From Ziziphus jujuba (lineage: Eukaryota; Streptophyta; Magnoliopsida; Rosales; Rhamnaceae), in contig NC_083389.1 of the NCBI RefSeq assembly GCF_031755915.1, positions 19,321,501-19,385,500 of the forward strand: DNA of 64,000 nt. Direction: 5' to 3'. Each line of letters begins with the position of its first letter. Positions within the stretch are counted from its first letter, which is position 1. Positions 13,901 to 25,491 of the stretch are shown one piece after another. The notes below the pieces were generated by a model. It was not told the origin of the DNA. It saw only the letters and a program-made list of their open reading frames with translations, and did no database searches. The translations under genes were made by a program, and so were the position numbers.

Positions 13901-14682
13901 GCATGTGGTCCTGATTATGGAATAAGATCATATAGTGGATGTGTAGTACATGGAGTTCGATATCGCACAAAAGTTTGTGATGATAGGCGTGTCACTTAAA
14001 ATTGTGGAATTTGGGTTGTAGGTGATCATGATGGTGAATCTTGTGACTTTTATGGGGTAATAGAAGACATTCTTGTGTTAGACTATAGGTCCAAACACTC
14101 TGTTGTACTTTTTAGATGTGCATGGTTTGACACAAATGTGAAAAAGAAAAAGATGATCACAGAGTTTCAAATCACAAGCATTAATGTCACTTCATATTGG
14201 TATAAGAACGACCCTTTTGTCCTTGCCTCACAAGCTAAACAAGTGTTTTACGTGGATGATTACAAGATGGGTCAACATTGGAAAGTGGTTCGAAAGGTGC
14301 ATCACCATCATCTGTGGGATTTTCCAGACTGATTAGATGAAGGTGATGATCATGGTGATTCATTTGAAGTTTATGAGATGATTCAATGGACATTCAAAAT
14401 TTATTTGAATCAATTGATATTGAACGTCTTAATCGTGAAGATATTGACCCAATAGAAATTAATTTGAAGAGTGCAACAAACTATGAAGATGCAGATAGTG
14501 AGGCAGAGAGTGGAAATTTTGAAGATGCAGATAGTGGTGCAGAGAGTGAAGATTATGAAGATGCAGATAGTGGCACAGAGAATGAAGATAATGGGGAGTA
14601 CAATGAGGAAACCGACAATGATAGTGAAGATGAGTTGTTAAGTAATGGTGAAACCGGTGAGGATACTGACTCATTTGCATAA
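10924..14682 (+). pseudogene. TNP2-like CACTA transposase (Transposase_21), decayed
   Basis: Domain order fits TNP2/TnpD proteins. An N-terminal transposase-associated domain (10935-11160) has CPCRYCRN and KGFSPDYHNWIYHGE. The Transposase_21 core runs through the 363-codon frame 11106-12197, with KLDKCPICAEPRYK, MRWHKEKR, HPADGEAWKHFDE and LGAATDGFNPFSN. The core continues in another frame (AYGTLSGWSTKGYKAC, then WHNLDVMHIEKNICDN near 12560). A DUF4218-type block follows at 13285-13590 (LGTLKKYVRNKAHPEGSIAE) and a DUF4216-type block at about 13900-14330 (SGCVVHGVRYRTK). The C-terminus (14386-14682) is Asp/Glu-rich with EDADSGAES repeats. Breaks: an A-run frame problem at the ATG (10924-10940), stops near 11073 and 11094, a one-base frameshift near 12180, and further stops. 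Introns are plausible at 13177-13280 and 13590-13675. Confidence 0.9.
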
Positions 14683-16199
14683 ATAACTTTTTTTTTTTTC
14701 CTTTTTTCAGTTTCCTATGTAATGATTTCTGTTCATGTTAAAGATGATTATGCTCCATTTCAAACTAATTTAATATAACTATATGTTGCTTTTTTAATAT
14801 AGCTTACTAGCCTATATATATATATATATATATATATTAAGTCCAGAATGTTCATATTGTCAGCTAATAATTCATTTTTGTTTTTATTGTCATCACTTTA
14901 CATATACTCTTATTTTTTAAAGTTTTATCACAATATGATTATAATGCACCATGTTATCACCTTGGACATATTAGAAAGTTCCTTCACTTTGCATATACTA
15001 GTTACTTGTACTGTTGTATTTATGTAATGATTTCTCTTCATTATACTGTTGTATATGTGTAATGATTTATTTTCATATTTATGCTGATCATGCTCCATTT
15101 TAACTATAGGTTAATATAACCTACGCTGTCTTTTGAATGTGGTTTATTTGTATATATTAATTACTTATATTTATATTCTCACTTAATAATTTCTTTATTT
15201 TTATGTCATCATCAAATCCAATATGCTTTTATTTTTTAAAACAGGGTTGTCATCATAATAAAATATATTGCACCATCTTACCACCTTGGACAAGCACCTA
15301 ATGACAAAAAAGAGTACTTTTTTTTTTTTTTTGTTGCAAGTGATTACATCTACAGTGCCGAACATGATCCTAATAGGATATTTCTTAAAGTGAATTAGGA
15401 GGATTAGATATATAAATATATATATATATACATATGTATATTTGTTTTTATTCCAATTCATGATAATATTTAGAGTAACAGTGATTCTATTTCCTTCGAT
15501 GTTTTACCTTGTGCAAGTTATTTTTAGATTGAGAATTACTTGTATATTTGTGTAGAGTTTGTTTTGATTGAAAATTAATTATGTATTTTCATTTGTGAAT
15601 TTATGCTCAATCATGAATGTTATTGGCTTAATAAAAAATGTTTTATTGGTGAAATTATTATTGCATTTTTTAGAGTTTGTCTTTTTTTTCCCTAAATTTT
15701 ATTATTGCCTCTATTTGTCAAATATTCACAAATGCATTTAGTGTTCTTGGAGAATTTCAATGGAAGTGAGGGATATTTATTATAGAATACTATTGGAGGT
15801 GAATCAGTTATGCACATTTTTTTCCCCAATATATCAATTAATTAGTAATTTGTTTCTAATTTGTTTCGTTTGTATTTTGTCTTCAATTTTTTTTAATGTT
15901 TTTTTATATTTAAGAATGAGATTGTATGATTACAACAAACATGCGTTGATACAGTTTATGGTACGATTACAATAACCATGGATATTGGTGCGTGCTTTTC
16001 AAATTACATTGTAGCATCTCACAAGTATAAATTATATTGTTTGCTTTATTCATGTTATATACAGATGCTTTTTCTTCTTTAATATTTTGTGTTTGCAATG
16101 TAAATATAGTATGATATCAATTTCATGTATGTAATAAAATTTATAATAATATAATCAGTTTTATACTTTTTGGTTAAACATATAATTGAAATTGTATAA
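14683..16199. other. non-coding CACTA region 3' of the transposase gene
   Basis: Very AT-rich, with TA microsatellites at 14814-14838 and 15415-15432 and poly-T runs. Two similar segments near 14990-15070 (ATTTCTCTTCAT / GATTTATTTTCAT with TACTGTTGTAT) look like a short duplication. No gene seen. Confidence 0.55.
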
Positions 16200-17117
16200 T
16201 ATTATTAATATTTATTAACATTCATAAGCATAATTCACTACCAATCTATTGGTCACTCAAATTATATTTCACCAACCAATTCAATGGATACCAAAATAAA
16301 GGTTTATAGAAACCCAATATTGGTAATTGATAATGCCCTTTATTTTGGTATACAGTGAAAAAGGGATACAGTGACTAATATTTTTGTCATTAAAATGCAT
16401 TTCAAATTGGCAATGATTATTATTAACCACAACATTCGTTAGTGAAAGGTTTCTCGACGACCAAATAATAGTTACAGAGTAATAAAATTTGCCACCAATT
16501 GTAACTAGCCACTATACCAACAATTTTAGTGACTACAAAAATGTGTCACTCAAACACTATTTAAGGACCAAATAATAAGTCGTTGAAACTAAATTCTTCG
16601 ACCAAATCACATTGCTGCTAAAACCATATTTTTGCAACCAACTACATGGTCGTTCAAAACCTCTTTTGATGACTGGAACGTTTTGTCGTTGAATACGGTT
16701 TTTAGTGACCATAATTTTGGCCATGAATATTTTAATAATTGGTCCCATAACATTTTTGGTTACAAAGTTATAAGTTTTTATGACTAAAATATATGCTTAA
16801 AGTGACCATAAATAGTCACCAACACAGCATTGAGTGACAAAATATTGGTTGCTCATATTTTATAATTGGTCGGTAAAAGCTTAAAATTGGTGTCCTTTTT
16901 AATATTCAAGGAGTTTTAAAGACTAATTTATGGTCACAAAATCCTTAAAAACTAGCCACTAAAACCTTAACTGATTTAGCAACCAACATATATTAGTTAC
17001 TAAATAGAATCTGTTACGACGTTTAAGCGACCACGTGGAGACCACGGTTTTTTGGTCTCTAAAAGCCACTAGCGACCAAAATAGGATGTTTTGCAACCAA
17101 ATTAATGGTTGTTAAAA
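16200..17117 (+). promoter_or_regulatory. CACTA right subterminal motif array
   Basis: About 0.9 kb packed with GACCAA / TTGGTC variants in both orientations, for example near 16248, 16462, 16566, 16608, 16640, 16713, 16857, 17050 and 17095. It is longer than the left array. By analogy with En/Spm these are candidate transposase or TnpA binding sites. Confidence 0.75.
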
Positions 17118-17135
17118 GGCATTTTTTTAGTAGTG
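17118..17135 (-). repeat. CACTA right terminal inverted repeat
   Basis: GGCATTTTTTTAGTAGTG on the + strand. It is followed by AAA (17136-17138), the second target-duplication copy. Confidence 0.93.
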
Positions 17136-18816
17136 AAATCCCACACAACGGGCATGTCTCCCAACCTGACCCCACTTACTCGGGTATCTATCACATGAGA
17201 TAAATACCCTTGACAACCCTTATTCAGTAGCTTCTTGGCGGTGAGGGTAGATATCAATCTCGGTAAGGGCCTCCCAACTTCCCCACGGAATACCACTTCA
17301 GGCAAACCTAGCCTCCTGAATGTAACTTCTTTACTAAAACAATCTACGGATGCATGGTTCCTTGCCAACCAATCCATGCCCAAGATTACATCAAGTCCAG
17401 ATAGATCCAACGGGATCAAGTCCGCTTCCATCACTTGATCTTCAATGCAAAAGAAACACTCCTTGATCAACTGGCTGGGCCACAAGGATTCTCCTGCAGG
17501 AGTGGCTATTTCTAATAGACATTCTAAAGGATTAGGGGTCATACCGACCCGAACGACAAATTCTCTTGAGATGAACGAATGTGTTGCTCCCGGGTCTATA
17601 AGCATATATGCGTCATTACCAAAAATATTCAAAGTACCTGTAACAACGTCAGGTGTGGTCCGGGCTTCCTGCTGCGTCATAGCAAACAACCGACCTTGAC
17701 CTGTCTGCTGGGGCTTCCTTCCTCTACGTCGACTCGATCCTGCAAACGGTTGAGCTGATCCCGAAGAAGCTCCTACTGCCTGACTCCCCTGGGAACTCTG
17801 ACCCTGAAATACACCAGTATGCTGTGCTCGCCGACCTGTTCCTGGCATGCTGCCACTACCATAAGGGCACTCCCTCCTTATGTGGCCTGGCTGCCCACAC
17901 TGAAAGCATAAATCATCCATCTGACACTGCCCGGAATGCTTCCTTTTACAAATTGGACAAATCCGCGCAGAACTAAAGTGTGACTGTTGATACGAGCTTG
18001 TATCCCCACTGATCGAATGGCGAGCTAACTGGGACATACGATAACTGCCTCTTCGCTGAAATCTGCCTCATGGGCTCGGTCCACCACTACCTGATGAGCC
18101 TGAACTATGGCTCTTCTTGGACGCTCCCTGGCTAGGTGCCCACTGTATGAACCTTCGAATGATCTGTGCCTCGAGCGTTTGCGCATCTCCACCTGTCTCT
18201 CTAGCTCCAACGCTACATCCCTGGCGGATTGATAGGTGGGATGTACTGATCCAGCAAGGGTGAGGGCTATGTTTTCGTTCAAGCCATCTATGAACCTCAC
18301 CTTCTTCGCATGATCGTCGGGAATCTTGTGCATGCAGAATTCGGATAGTTCCCGAAATCTTCTCTCGTACTCAGACACTATCATGTTCCCCTATCGCAGT
18401 TCCTCGAATTCTCTCCTTCTTGCCTCATAGTAGGCAGGAGGACAATACTCAGTAGTGAAGGCAACCTTAAACTGATCCCACGTATGCCTTCTGCGAGTCT
18501 TTTCTACTTTCCATCACTTTCGGGCGTCTCCTTCTAACATGAAACCAAAAATTCTCACCATATCCTCGTCGGGGCACTGCATCCCTTCTTCCAGGATTTT
18601 CTCCATGTTGGATAGCCAATTCATGGCTGCAGTTGGGCCTTGGCTTCTATCGAAATTCAGGGCTCCCAAACGTCGAGCCTGATCCACGGATTGATTACTA
18701 GAGCTTGAACCTCGTAAGACTCAAGTTAGTTGAGAGACAAGTTGCCTAAGGCTCGATCGACTCCTGGAACTTTCAGCTGAGTGTTCCCGAGTACTACGTG
18801 CATCCCGCCTACGCAT
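17136..18816 (-). pseudogene. gypsy gag and protease, broken by stops and a frameshift
   Basis: The likely gag ATG is at 18816-18814, beginning MRRRDARSTREH. Gag features include AMNWLSNMEKILE, EYCPPAYYEARRREF and SEYERRFRELSEF. A CCHC knuckle, CFQCGQPGHIRREC, lies near 17865-17910. The aspartic protease follows with the active site reading IDPGATHSF (the usual DSG is DPG here) and the second loop DVILGMDWLARNHASVDC. Breaks: stops near 18725, 18512 and 18391 (the last a probable CAG-to-TAG), and a frameshift near 18120 separating the 119-codon and 311-codon open frames. The last ten residues of the 311-codon frame are encoded by the CACTA end, not by gypsy. The frame originally continued at 2036. 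Confidence 0.92.
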
Positions 18817-18942
18817 CGTAGCAGATTCTAAAGAAACAAACAAGAGTTTAGAAACAAAGACACTTAACCACGATTACAAAAGCAAGAAATTTACGGATGG
18901 GCTGTACAGCAATGTACAGTCCCTTAGGATTACAAGAACCTA

Positions 18943-18957
18943 TGCTCTGATATCAAC
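18943..18957 (-). other. primer-binding site of the gypsy element
   Basis: Read on the minus strand just inside the LTR: GTTGATATCAGAGC. It resembles the complement of the 3' end of initiator Met tRNA (TGGTATCAGAGC), with changes. Confidence 0.8.
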
Positions 18958-21888
18958 TGTCAGGACCCGTCCAAAATTCCTCACTGGAACCCTAGACAAG
19001 CCCTAATCCCAGGGAAACCCTACTAGACCCTCCAATGGAAAATCTGGCAGAACCTCCCCTAAGGGTTGGACTTACCACAAATTTCTTGCACTGAAAACAC
19101 ATTTCTATATTTATCCCCTTATTCCTCCCACAATACTACAAATTGATTCCACAACTTTACAGCACTTCACAGGAATAACAGTAATCTAGCGCATAAATAA
19201 CACATAAGTGTCCAGAACAGTATACAGAGCTTCATGAAGTACTATTAAGCATAGAATACAACAAAGATGAAAGAAATATTACAATTGAAATAAACAAGTA
19301 CAAAGGTACTTCTCGAACTACGATAGCGGCGGAGATTTGGTTCGCTCCAGAAGAACGTCTAATACCCTTTGCACCTAAGGGAACGGAAGTTAAAAAACGT
19401 GAGATGCTAATCATCTCAGTGAGTGACCCTATCTACTGAACACTTTTAATATTAATTATACAACAAATAAGGGAATTTAATTTAATACCGACAATTAAAT
19501 AGATAAATAAATAATAACAATGGAAAGTAATAATTTCTCTCAAAACCCTCACTATTCACTCCGTTGGAAATGTTCCCTTTTTAAAACATTTTCACAAAAT
19601 CCGATATTCGTATTTTCCGAAAACCAAGGGATCAAACAACTTAATAAACAATAAATAACTAAATACCCCAAATATAATTAAAATGTAAATAAATATAATA
19701 AATAATTTTTGAACACTTTGGGGTTTGAAATTTCTATCCGAAAATTTATACTTGACGCACCACACCATATACCAATGATGCCTTCCAATACCCAACGTCC
19801 CGAGCACCAACTGGCGAGGGGTTAAAGAGAGAAACTTGCAAACGGCACTTCGGCGTCCCGACAGTACCGCTGCTGAAACCGTCATCCCGCCCAAGGAGGG
19901 GGGCGGCTGTGGCCAATATCACACTGGCCTGCCTACGGTCCAATAGCAACTCACGGGAGACATAATAACTTGTGCGCTAACCACATATACACCGGAACAC
20001 CAATACTGTATGAGTGCGTCTAAAATAATTACTAAATTAATTATAACCGTACTGATTTCCAAAATCACCGTGGAAAATATACAAATTTTCAAATTTACCA
20101 TCCCACATATTTTCCTTTAACATATTCGATACGAAACCATCGATAACGATAAAACAATAATTTTTCTCGTAACACGAGGTTCAACAAATAATATACCACG
20201 GGCATAATTATAAAATTTAAACCACCAATTAAACAAATATTTTTCTTAAAATATTTAAACCAATTACGTCGAAAAATAATATTAAAACCACATACGATTT
20301 ATTACTGAAAATACCTTGCCTATGCGTAATAAATAAAATTAAATCACAATACAATAATAATTAAATTGCACTACATGAGCATAATTCCAAATATCAATTA
20401 AACACCAATTAAATATAATTAATTGTTCCAAAATATTTTTAAAGGTGAGTCACTCACCTTGAGCGCGTATATCAGCTAAGATCCTCCGCAGGATCAACTC
20501 CACTACCCACACGTGCACCTATAACATCCACAGTACACCAACCAAATATATTAATATTTTAATCGGGTAACTCCCAAATGGATACCCTGGGAGCGAACAC
20601 AACGACAACTAAAAATTACGAATAATATACCGAATCGAAGCTTGAGTGATGAGGATCACGGATCCGGTCTTATTTCCCGGAGATCGGACCCGAGCTGGCC
20701 GGAATCTTGTCGGAAAGCTTTTAGGATTCAACTCCTCAATTCCCCCAAACCGTCGCGAATTGGAGGAAAAGGATGCCGGATTTGGATTCAAGAGGTCGGA
20801 CTTAGTGGAGAGGGACTGGTGGTGCAACTGGGTAATCACTGGAACAGTGATTTCCGGCGAGCCGTTGCGGTCACCGGCAACCGTCGCTGGCGGCGGCGCG
20901 TCCGGTGGCCAATGGCTGAGATTTTTGGCATTTTTGTAGATTGAGGGGAGAGGATTCCAACAGGACTGGCGGTGAGGCAAACGGATGCCAGATGGCGCAG
21001 AGATCGGGGTTTGAAGGTTTTCAGTGCCTTACCGAAAAATACTCCAATCCCTGCGTGTCGGAGGTCCGGTGGCCGTGAAATTTGGTGGGCTGGTCGGAAA
21101 TGAGGAGGTAGTGAAGGGTGACTGGCGCTTGTGGCCTGAAAATGGCCAAAAATGGGTCAAATGGCGGTGGCCGATGGTGGAGGGGAAAATCACCGTTAAG
21201 CTTCGCCGGCTCGATCTGGGCACGTCCGGCGACTGGTGGTCATGAAATTTCGGGGTTCGGCCGGGAATGGAGAGGCGCTCCCGTCTGGCCGGTGCATGTA
21301 GCAAGAATTGGCCAGAAAATTTGACAATTTCAGCGGCCGGTCATTTTTCTCTCTCCCTCTCTCTCTCCTTTCTCTCTTTCTCTCTCCTCCTCGTCGTTTT
21401 TGCCAAATAAAAGCCACCGTGGGTGACACTGTTCATCCAAATGGACCAATCAGGTGACGACGCATGGCGTTACTGTGCACTTAAGCCAGATATAATAAAA
21501 TATTATGGTATCCGGCAAACTTCACATGTCCATAACGTTTTAACTAGATGTCCAAGTTAAGCGTGCCGCTAGTCTATGAACTCGTATCGACGAGTACTTT
21601 ACAACCATACAAAAGTCAAAACAAAATTATACAATGATAAAAAGTCAACTTTCGGCACCTTTTGGACAGTTTGCACCTCGACTTGTTTTGCCCATAACTT
21701 TCAAACCAGAGCTCCGTTTTCGACGTGCTACTAGTCTATGAACTCGGGGTATCATGCACTTTGCCACGGTACCATGGTCAACTAGAAATTTCAACTGGAA
21801 CAAAAAGTGAACTTTTGACCCACTTGATCAACGATCAACCTCGGTCAACGTGCACGAATTCCGATGTGGTTTGGGTTGGGGTGTTACA
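18958..21888 (-). repeat. gypsy 5' LTR (2931 bp)
   Basis: The + strand runs from TGTCAGGACCCGTCC to GGGGTGTTACA, giving TG...CA ends. The architecture is shared with four other copies in this window. From the sense start these are: a region of repeated GTTGAC motifs, a GA/CT-rich tract (about 21345-21395), a GC-rich block with a sense ORF (123 codons here, 20609-20980), and a donor-like AAGGTGAGTG near 20450-20462. An AT-rich part follows, then a GC-rich patch near 19780-19960. It is more diverged than the other copies: the paired CACGTG boxes are lost near 21440-21466. It abuts copia gag at 21889. Confidence 0.93.
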
Positions 21889-22514
21889 TGTCTCCCCCTT
21901 TTCTCTGTGACAAAGGCATGTGTTTGATCATTGCTAATGTCCTTTCTCCTAGCCTCTTCATTAAATAAGGCATCCGTCACCATAGCCGTGGTAAGTTTAC
22001 TGTTAGGGGCCAAATTACTAAGAGAGACTACTAGTGTTGCCCTACTATCTGGAAGAGAACTAAGAAGTAAAAGTGTCTGTTCCTCATTCTTTAGTTGTAA
22101 CTCCACCACAGACAATTGGTTTACCAGGTTTTGAATCATACTGGTGTGCTCGGCTGCAAAAGTTCCATTCTTCAACTTCAAATTCACCAAACACCTCATC
22201 TACAAGGCTTTATTCCTAGCAGTCTTGAATTGGTACATGTCCTCCAACTTCTTCCAGAGGATGTATGCATTTGTCTCCTGCGCAACATGATGGAAGACAT
22301 TGTGGTTGATCCATTATGGGATTTGAACGATCGTTTTCCTTTTCATCTTTTTCCATTCTGCTTCTTTGGTGGGATCGGGATTCCTTCCTTCGGCATCCAA
22401 AGGGTCAAATAAATCTTTGCAATTTAGAAGATCTTCCATTCGAGATCTCTAAAGTGAATAGTTTGTGGCATTAAACTTGATCATAGCGCCCGAATATGAC
22501 TCGTCCATTGACAT
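21889..22514 (-). pseudogene. copia gag fragment truncated by the gypsy LTR
   Basis: This is the N-terminal gag of a Ty1/copia element (UBN2-like). The probable ATG at 22514 starts MSMDESYSGAMIKFNATNYS. Later blocks include DLFDPLDAEGRNPD, ETNAYILWKKLEDMYQ and LLLLSSLPDSRATLVVSLSN. Stops near 22450, 22312 and 22200 show decay. The frame is cut at 21889 by the gypsy 5' LTR; the rest of this copia should lie left of the window. Confidence 0.88.
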
Positions 22515-23091
22515 CTTGCTTTACAATAAATTTACAGAAAAATGGGAGTTGAATTCAGTAAAAGGGAGTCCACCAATAAGTCCGGAGCGGTAAAAAATGT
22601 TAGGTTTGACTCCTTTCGGGTCAAAATCTGAATCTTAAAAAGTTAAAGTCAAAGTGCAATTTTCAAAAGTTTTAGGTCAAACTGTAAATATCAAAACTTC
22701 TGGATAAACCTGCAAATACAAAAAATATAAGGGTATTTTTGCAATTTCAAAAAGTCTAGGACCAGTGGTGGCGTGGCTGATGATGTGGCAGACCAGATGA
22801 TGTGGCAAGATGATGTGTCACAACTCGATCGGATCAACTTAACGGCTTGTCTCTAGGCTCGGTGCGACTTAGCTTGCGGCTTGGCTCGGCTTCTGCTCGT
22901 GGATGGGGCATGGGACATTGACTGGCGCATGAAAACCTGTAGAAGAATTTGACCGGCGCATGGGGGCTGCTACGATGGCGGATGGAGGTCCGGTTGGGCT
23001 TGTTCTCTTCGTCTCGGCGGGATCTACCTCCTGGTGTGCTCAAATCTTCTATTTGAGCTTTCGGACAACAAACCCTCTTTCTGGATCTTAT
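22515..23091 (-). other. copia untranslated leader between primer site and gag
   Basis: About 580 bp between the primer-binding site and gag. It includes a GATGATGTGGCA-type short repeat near 22770-22820 and a GC-richer stretch at 22840-23050. The 89-codon open frame here (22834-23103) has no recognisable domain and I do not treat it as a gene. Confidence 0.6.
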
Positions 23092-23104
23092 CTTTGATAC
23101 CACT
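23092..23104 (-). other. primer-binding site of the 23-kb copia
   Basis: Read on the minus strand, AGTGGTATCAAAG lies directly inside the LTR. TGGTATCAAAG matches the initiator Met tRNA complement with one change. Confidence 0.8.
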
Positions 23105-23390
23105 TGTTATGATCCTTTAATCACGAAAAACACACAAAAACAAGGAGAGACAAAACACATGAAAATTGAGAAGAAAAAGATGTATTATTTACTATGAAAT
23201 TTATACATAAAAAAACTTCTCTAAAACTCTCTTTCTTGGAATCTTAGAAACCTATGTTGTCTCTAACGTGTGTTATGATACAAGACTGAATTTGGCAGCT
23301 ATTTATAATGCTCTCTAGGGTTGAAACCTTAGAATTGAAACCCTAATCGGCCGGGCTTTAGGAGAAAAGGCTTGAACCCCACATGTTTCA
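23105..23390 (-). repeat. probable copia 5' LTR (about 286 bp)
   Basis: The inner end TGTTATGATCC at 23105 adjoins the primer site. The outer end is tentatively placed at CACATGTTTCA (23390), giving TG...CA. A TATA-like TATAAATA (minus strand, 23300-23307) suits an LTR promoter. Only one LTR is in view, so the outer end is uncertain. Confidence 0.6.
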
Positions 23391-25013
23391 ATAGTTTCTT
23401 GCAATGCAACTAAGTTTTTACTATGTCTAAGAAAAAATAAGGATTTTCTGGATTTTCTTGATTTTATTTTTGCAGGTTTTCAACTTTGTCTAATAATTTT
23501 ATATTATGTACTCTCCTTGCTAAATGATCCTGCTAAGATGTTAGTTGGATTGTTCGTTTTTAAGAATCAAAACCCGTTGCTTTTAATGTTTTTACTCTTT
23601 CTTCTTTGGAACAGTTTATGACAAATGTACCACCTAAAATTACAAATCAATAGATATTGTGTGCTAAATAATTTATCCTATTTTATAGAAATGAAACTTT
23701 TCCTATTTTATAGAAATAGAGGATCACAATTTGGAATGATTATACAACATCATATTTAGATGAGATCCAATGATTATATTTGTAGCAAATGGCCATTTTA
23801 AATTTAAAGTTTTTCTATTATCATTTTATAATAGAGTTAAGAATTAAAAATAAACTAATCACTTAGGATTACCTAAAATAAAATTGTTAGTTGATTGCTA
23901 ATAATGCATAAAGTATTTTCATGTAATTATGTTTTAATGATAAGAATGAGTTCGTTAGTATTTTTGAAGCACCAATAAATATTATTAATAAAAAAATTAT
24001 TTGGCTACTTTGATTGGCAAAAAATAAAAAATGAAAAGTGGTCTTTTTTAAGTTAGAAACTAATAATAAACACTACAAGTGCTTCTAAGTATCAGCTGGT
24101 TAAACCAAAAAGGTCAAAAAAAAAAAAAAATATCTAAGGTTGGTTTCTTTTCCAAAAAAGTATGATCAAAATAAAATAATATCCAAGGTATTTATCAGAG
24201 CATTAAAATACCACAAATAATTTTAGAAACATTTTTTAATTGAATGTAACTAAATATTCACCACTTCTTCTATGGACCATTTTCTTAACAAAAATGTTAT
24301 TAAAAAGTACTATTAAAAACCCACCAATTGCGGAGAAATTATTCAATAGATTGAATTTGCCTTGTCAGCTGTAAGCCCGTCAAATTATATTATATCAATA
24401 ATCAAATATGACATGTTATACGTGTTATTGTTTAAAATTAATCTAATTAAACTTCAAATTGGTATACTATTTGTTATCAAATTAATTCCCTTATTTAATC
24501 CATTTATTCATATATTTAGTTTCCTTCCAAAAAATAATTATATCATTTATTTTATCGAAGGCATATATATATATATATATATATATATCTAACTTTATTT
24601 AAATTTTATTTTAAAAATAACAAACTTAAAATAATATATATTTCATACAAAAATGCCTTAAAAAAACATTATTATGCATCTCATATTCCATCCAATATAT
24701 ATCTATATATAAAGAAACCTTAAAATCAGACTAGCTGACCATGAGAATGATGGAAATCCAACCCAAACTTTTTTGAAAGTGAAATCCAACCCAAACTTGA
24801 ACAATTTATTAAAAATAAAGGAAAAACAAAGCTTAAAAACTTTTCGAAAATCTAATTTAAACCTTAAAATATTATGTATTTTGTATTCCATCCGATATAT
24901 ATATATATATATATAAACACATTTTTTAGCTTAATATGATAAATTGAGACGGATATGACATCTTTTTTATTTTTATTTTTGAAAATAAAAAAATTATTTT
25001 TATAAGAAAAATA

Positions 25014-25083
<70 letters not shown>

Positions 25084-25491
25084 CAATACCATTTATCCCA
25101 TAATGCTAATAGAGTACTAGTATATAACCTATCAATTTAAAATTATATGAAATTTTAGAAATAACATAAATGATATATCGTATTTGATATCAAATATAAT
25201 TGAATAGGTCTACAGCTGATGTGACAGATCCATCATACCGAATAATTTCTCCCAATTGAGATGTCTAACAAACCTAATTACACTAATAATCATTTGAAGT
25301 GTAGATTACACCCAATTAGGTAGAAAAAAAAAATGCAAAAACCACGATGTTACTAAAAGGCATCTAAGCTTCAAGATTCAAATGGCAATTGGACTATGCA
25401 TTACATAAGTGGCATATCTAGATTATTTTAGGATTATCGCCAACCACTTTTTTTGTTCTTCTAATCTGGATAGTCATTCGGCTTGGATGCA
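23391..25491. other. AT-rich intergenic DNA with microsatellites
   Basis: No gene seen. TA runs lie at 24560-24588, 24893-24915 and 25016-25029. Two segments around 24655-24710 and 24870-24915 (ATTCCATCC[AG]ATATATAT) are a diverged duplication, and GAAATCCAACCCAAACTT is repeated at about 24751 and 24781. Confidence 0.55.
25029..25083 (+). repeat. (TG)n microsatellite
   Basis: A pure GT/TG run of about 27 units, preceded by a TA run. Likely polymorphic. Confidence 0.97.

Larger units (their letters stand above)
2037..17135 (+). mobile_element. CACTA (En/Spm) DNA transposon inserted in gypsy pol
   Basis: The element starts CACTACAAAAAAAATGGG at 2037 and ends with the inverted partner (reads CACTACTAAAAAAATGCC on the minus strand) at 17135. 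It is flanked by AAA at 2034-2036 and AAA at 17136-17138, the 3-bp duplication typical of the superfamily. Removing it restores the gypsy protease-RT reading frame (VVWDF joined to PDVFPEE). Inside, on the + strand, are a Transposase_24/TNP1-like gene (4728-7239) and a TNP2-like transposase gene (10924-14682), both carrying stops or frameshifts. Both subterminal regions are dense in GACCAA/TTGGTC motifs. The element is probably non-autonomous now but has intact ends. Confidence 0.95.
1..21888 (-). mobile_element. Ty3/gypsy LTR retrotransposon (chromovirus-like), split by a CACTA element; 3' end lies outside the window
   Basis: Read on the minus strand the order is 5' LTR (21888-18958), tRNA-Met primer site, gag, CCHC knuckle, protease, then RT, RNase H and integrase running off position 1. 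The order PR-RT-RH-IN defines Ty3/gypsy. A related copy at 61-63 kb keeps a chromodomain-like tail, so a chromovirus of Tekay/Del type with long LTRs is likely; that lineage call is inference. A 15.1-kb CACTA element occupies 2037-17135; removing it and one AAA copy rejoins the reading frame. The 5' LTR abuts a copia gag fragment at 21889, so the gypsy element inserted into that copia. The 3' LTR is not in the window, so its target duplication cannot be checked. Confidence 0.93.

Noticed and set aside
22834..23103. 89-codon minus frame with basic and Ser/Pro-rich text
   Set aside because: Falls between the copia primer site and gag; no domain and its start overlaps the primer site.
24362..24592. 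76-codon Ile-rich + frame ending in an IYIYIY tail
   Set aside because: The tail is encoded by a TA microsatellite; no conserved features.
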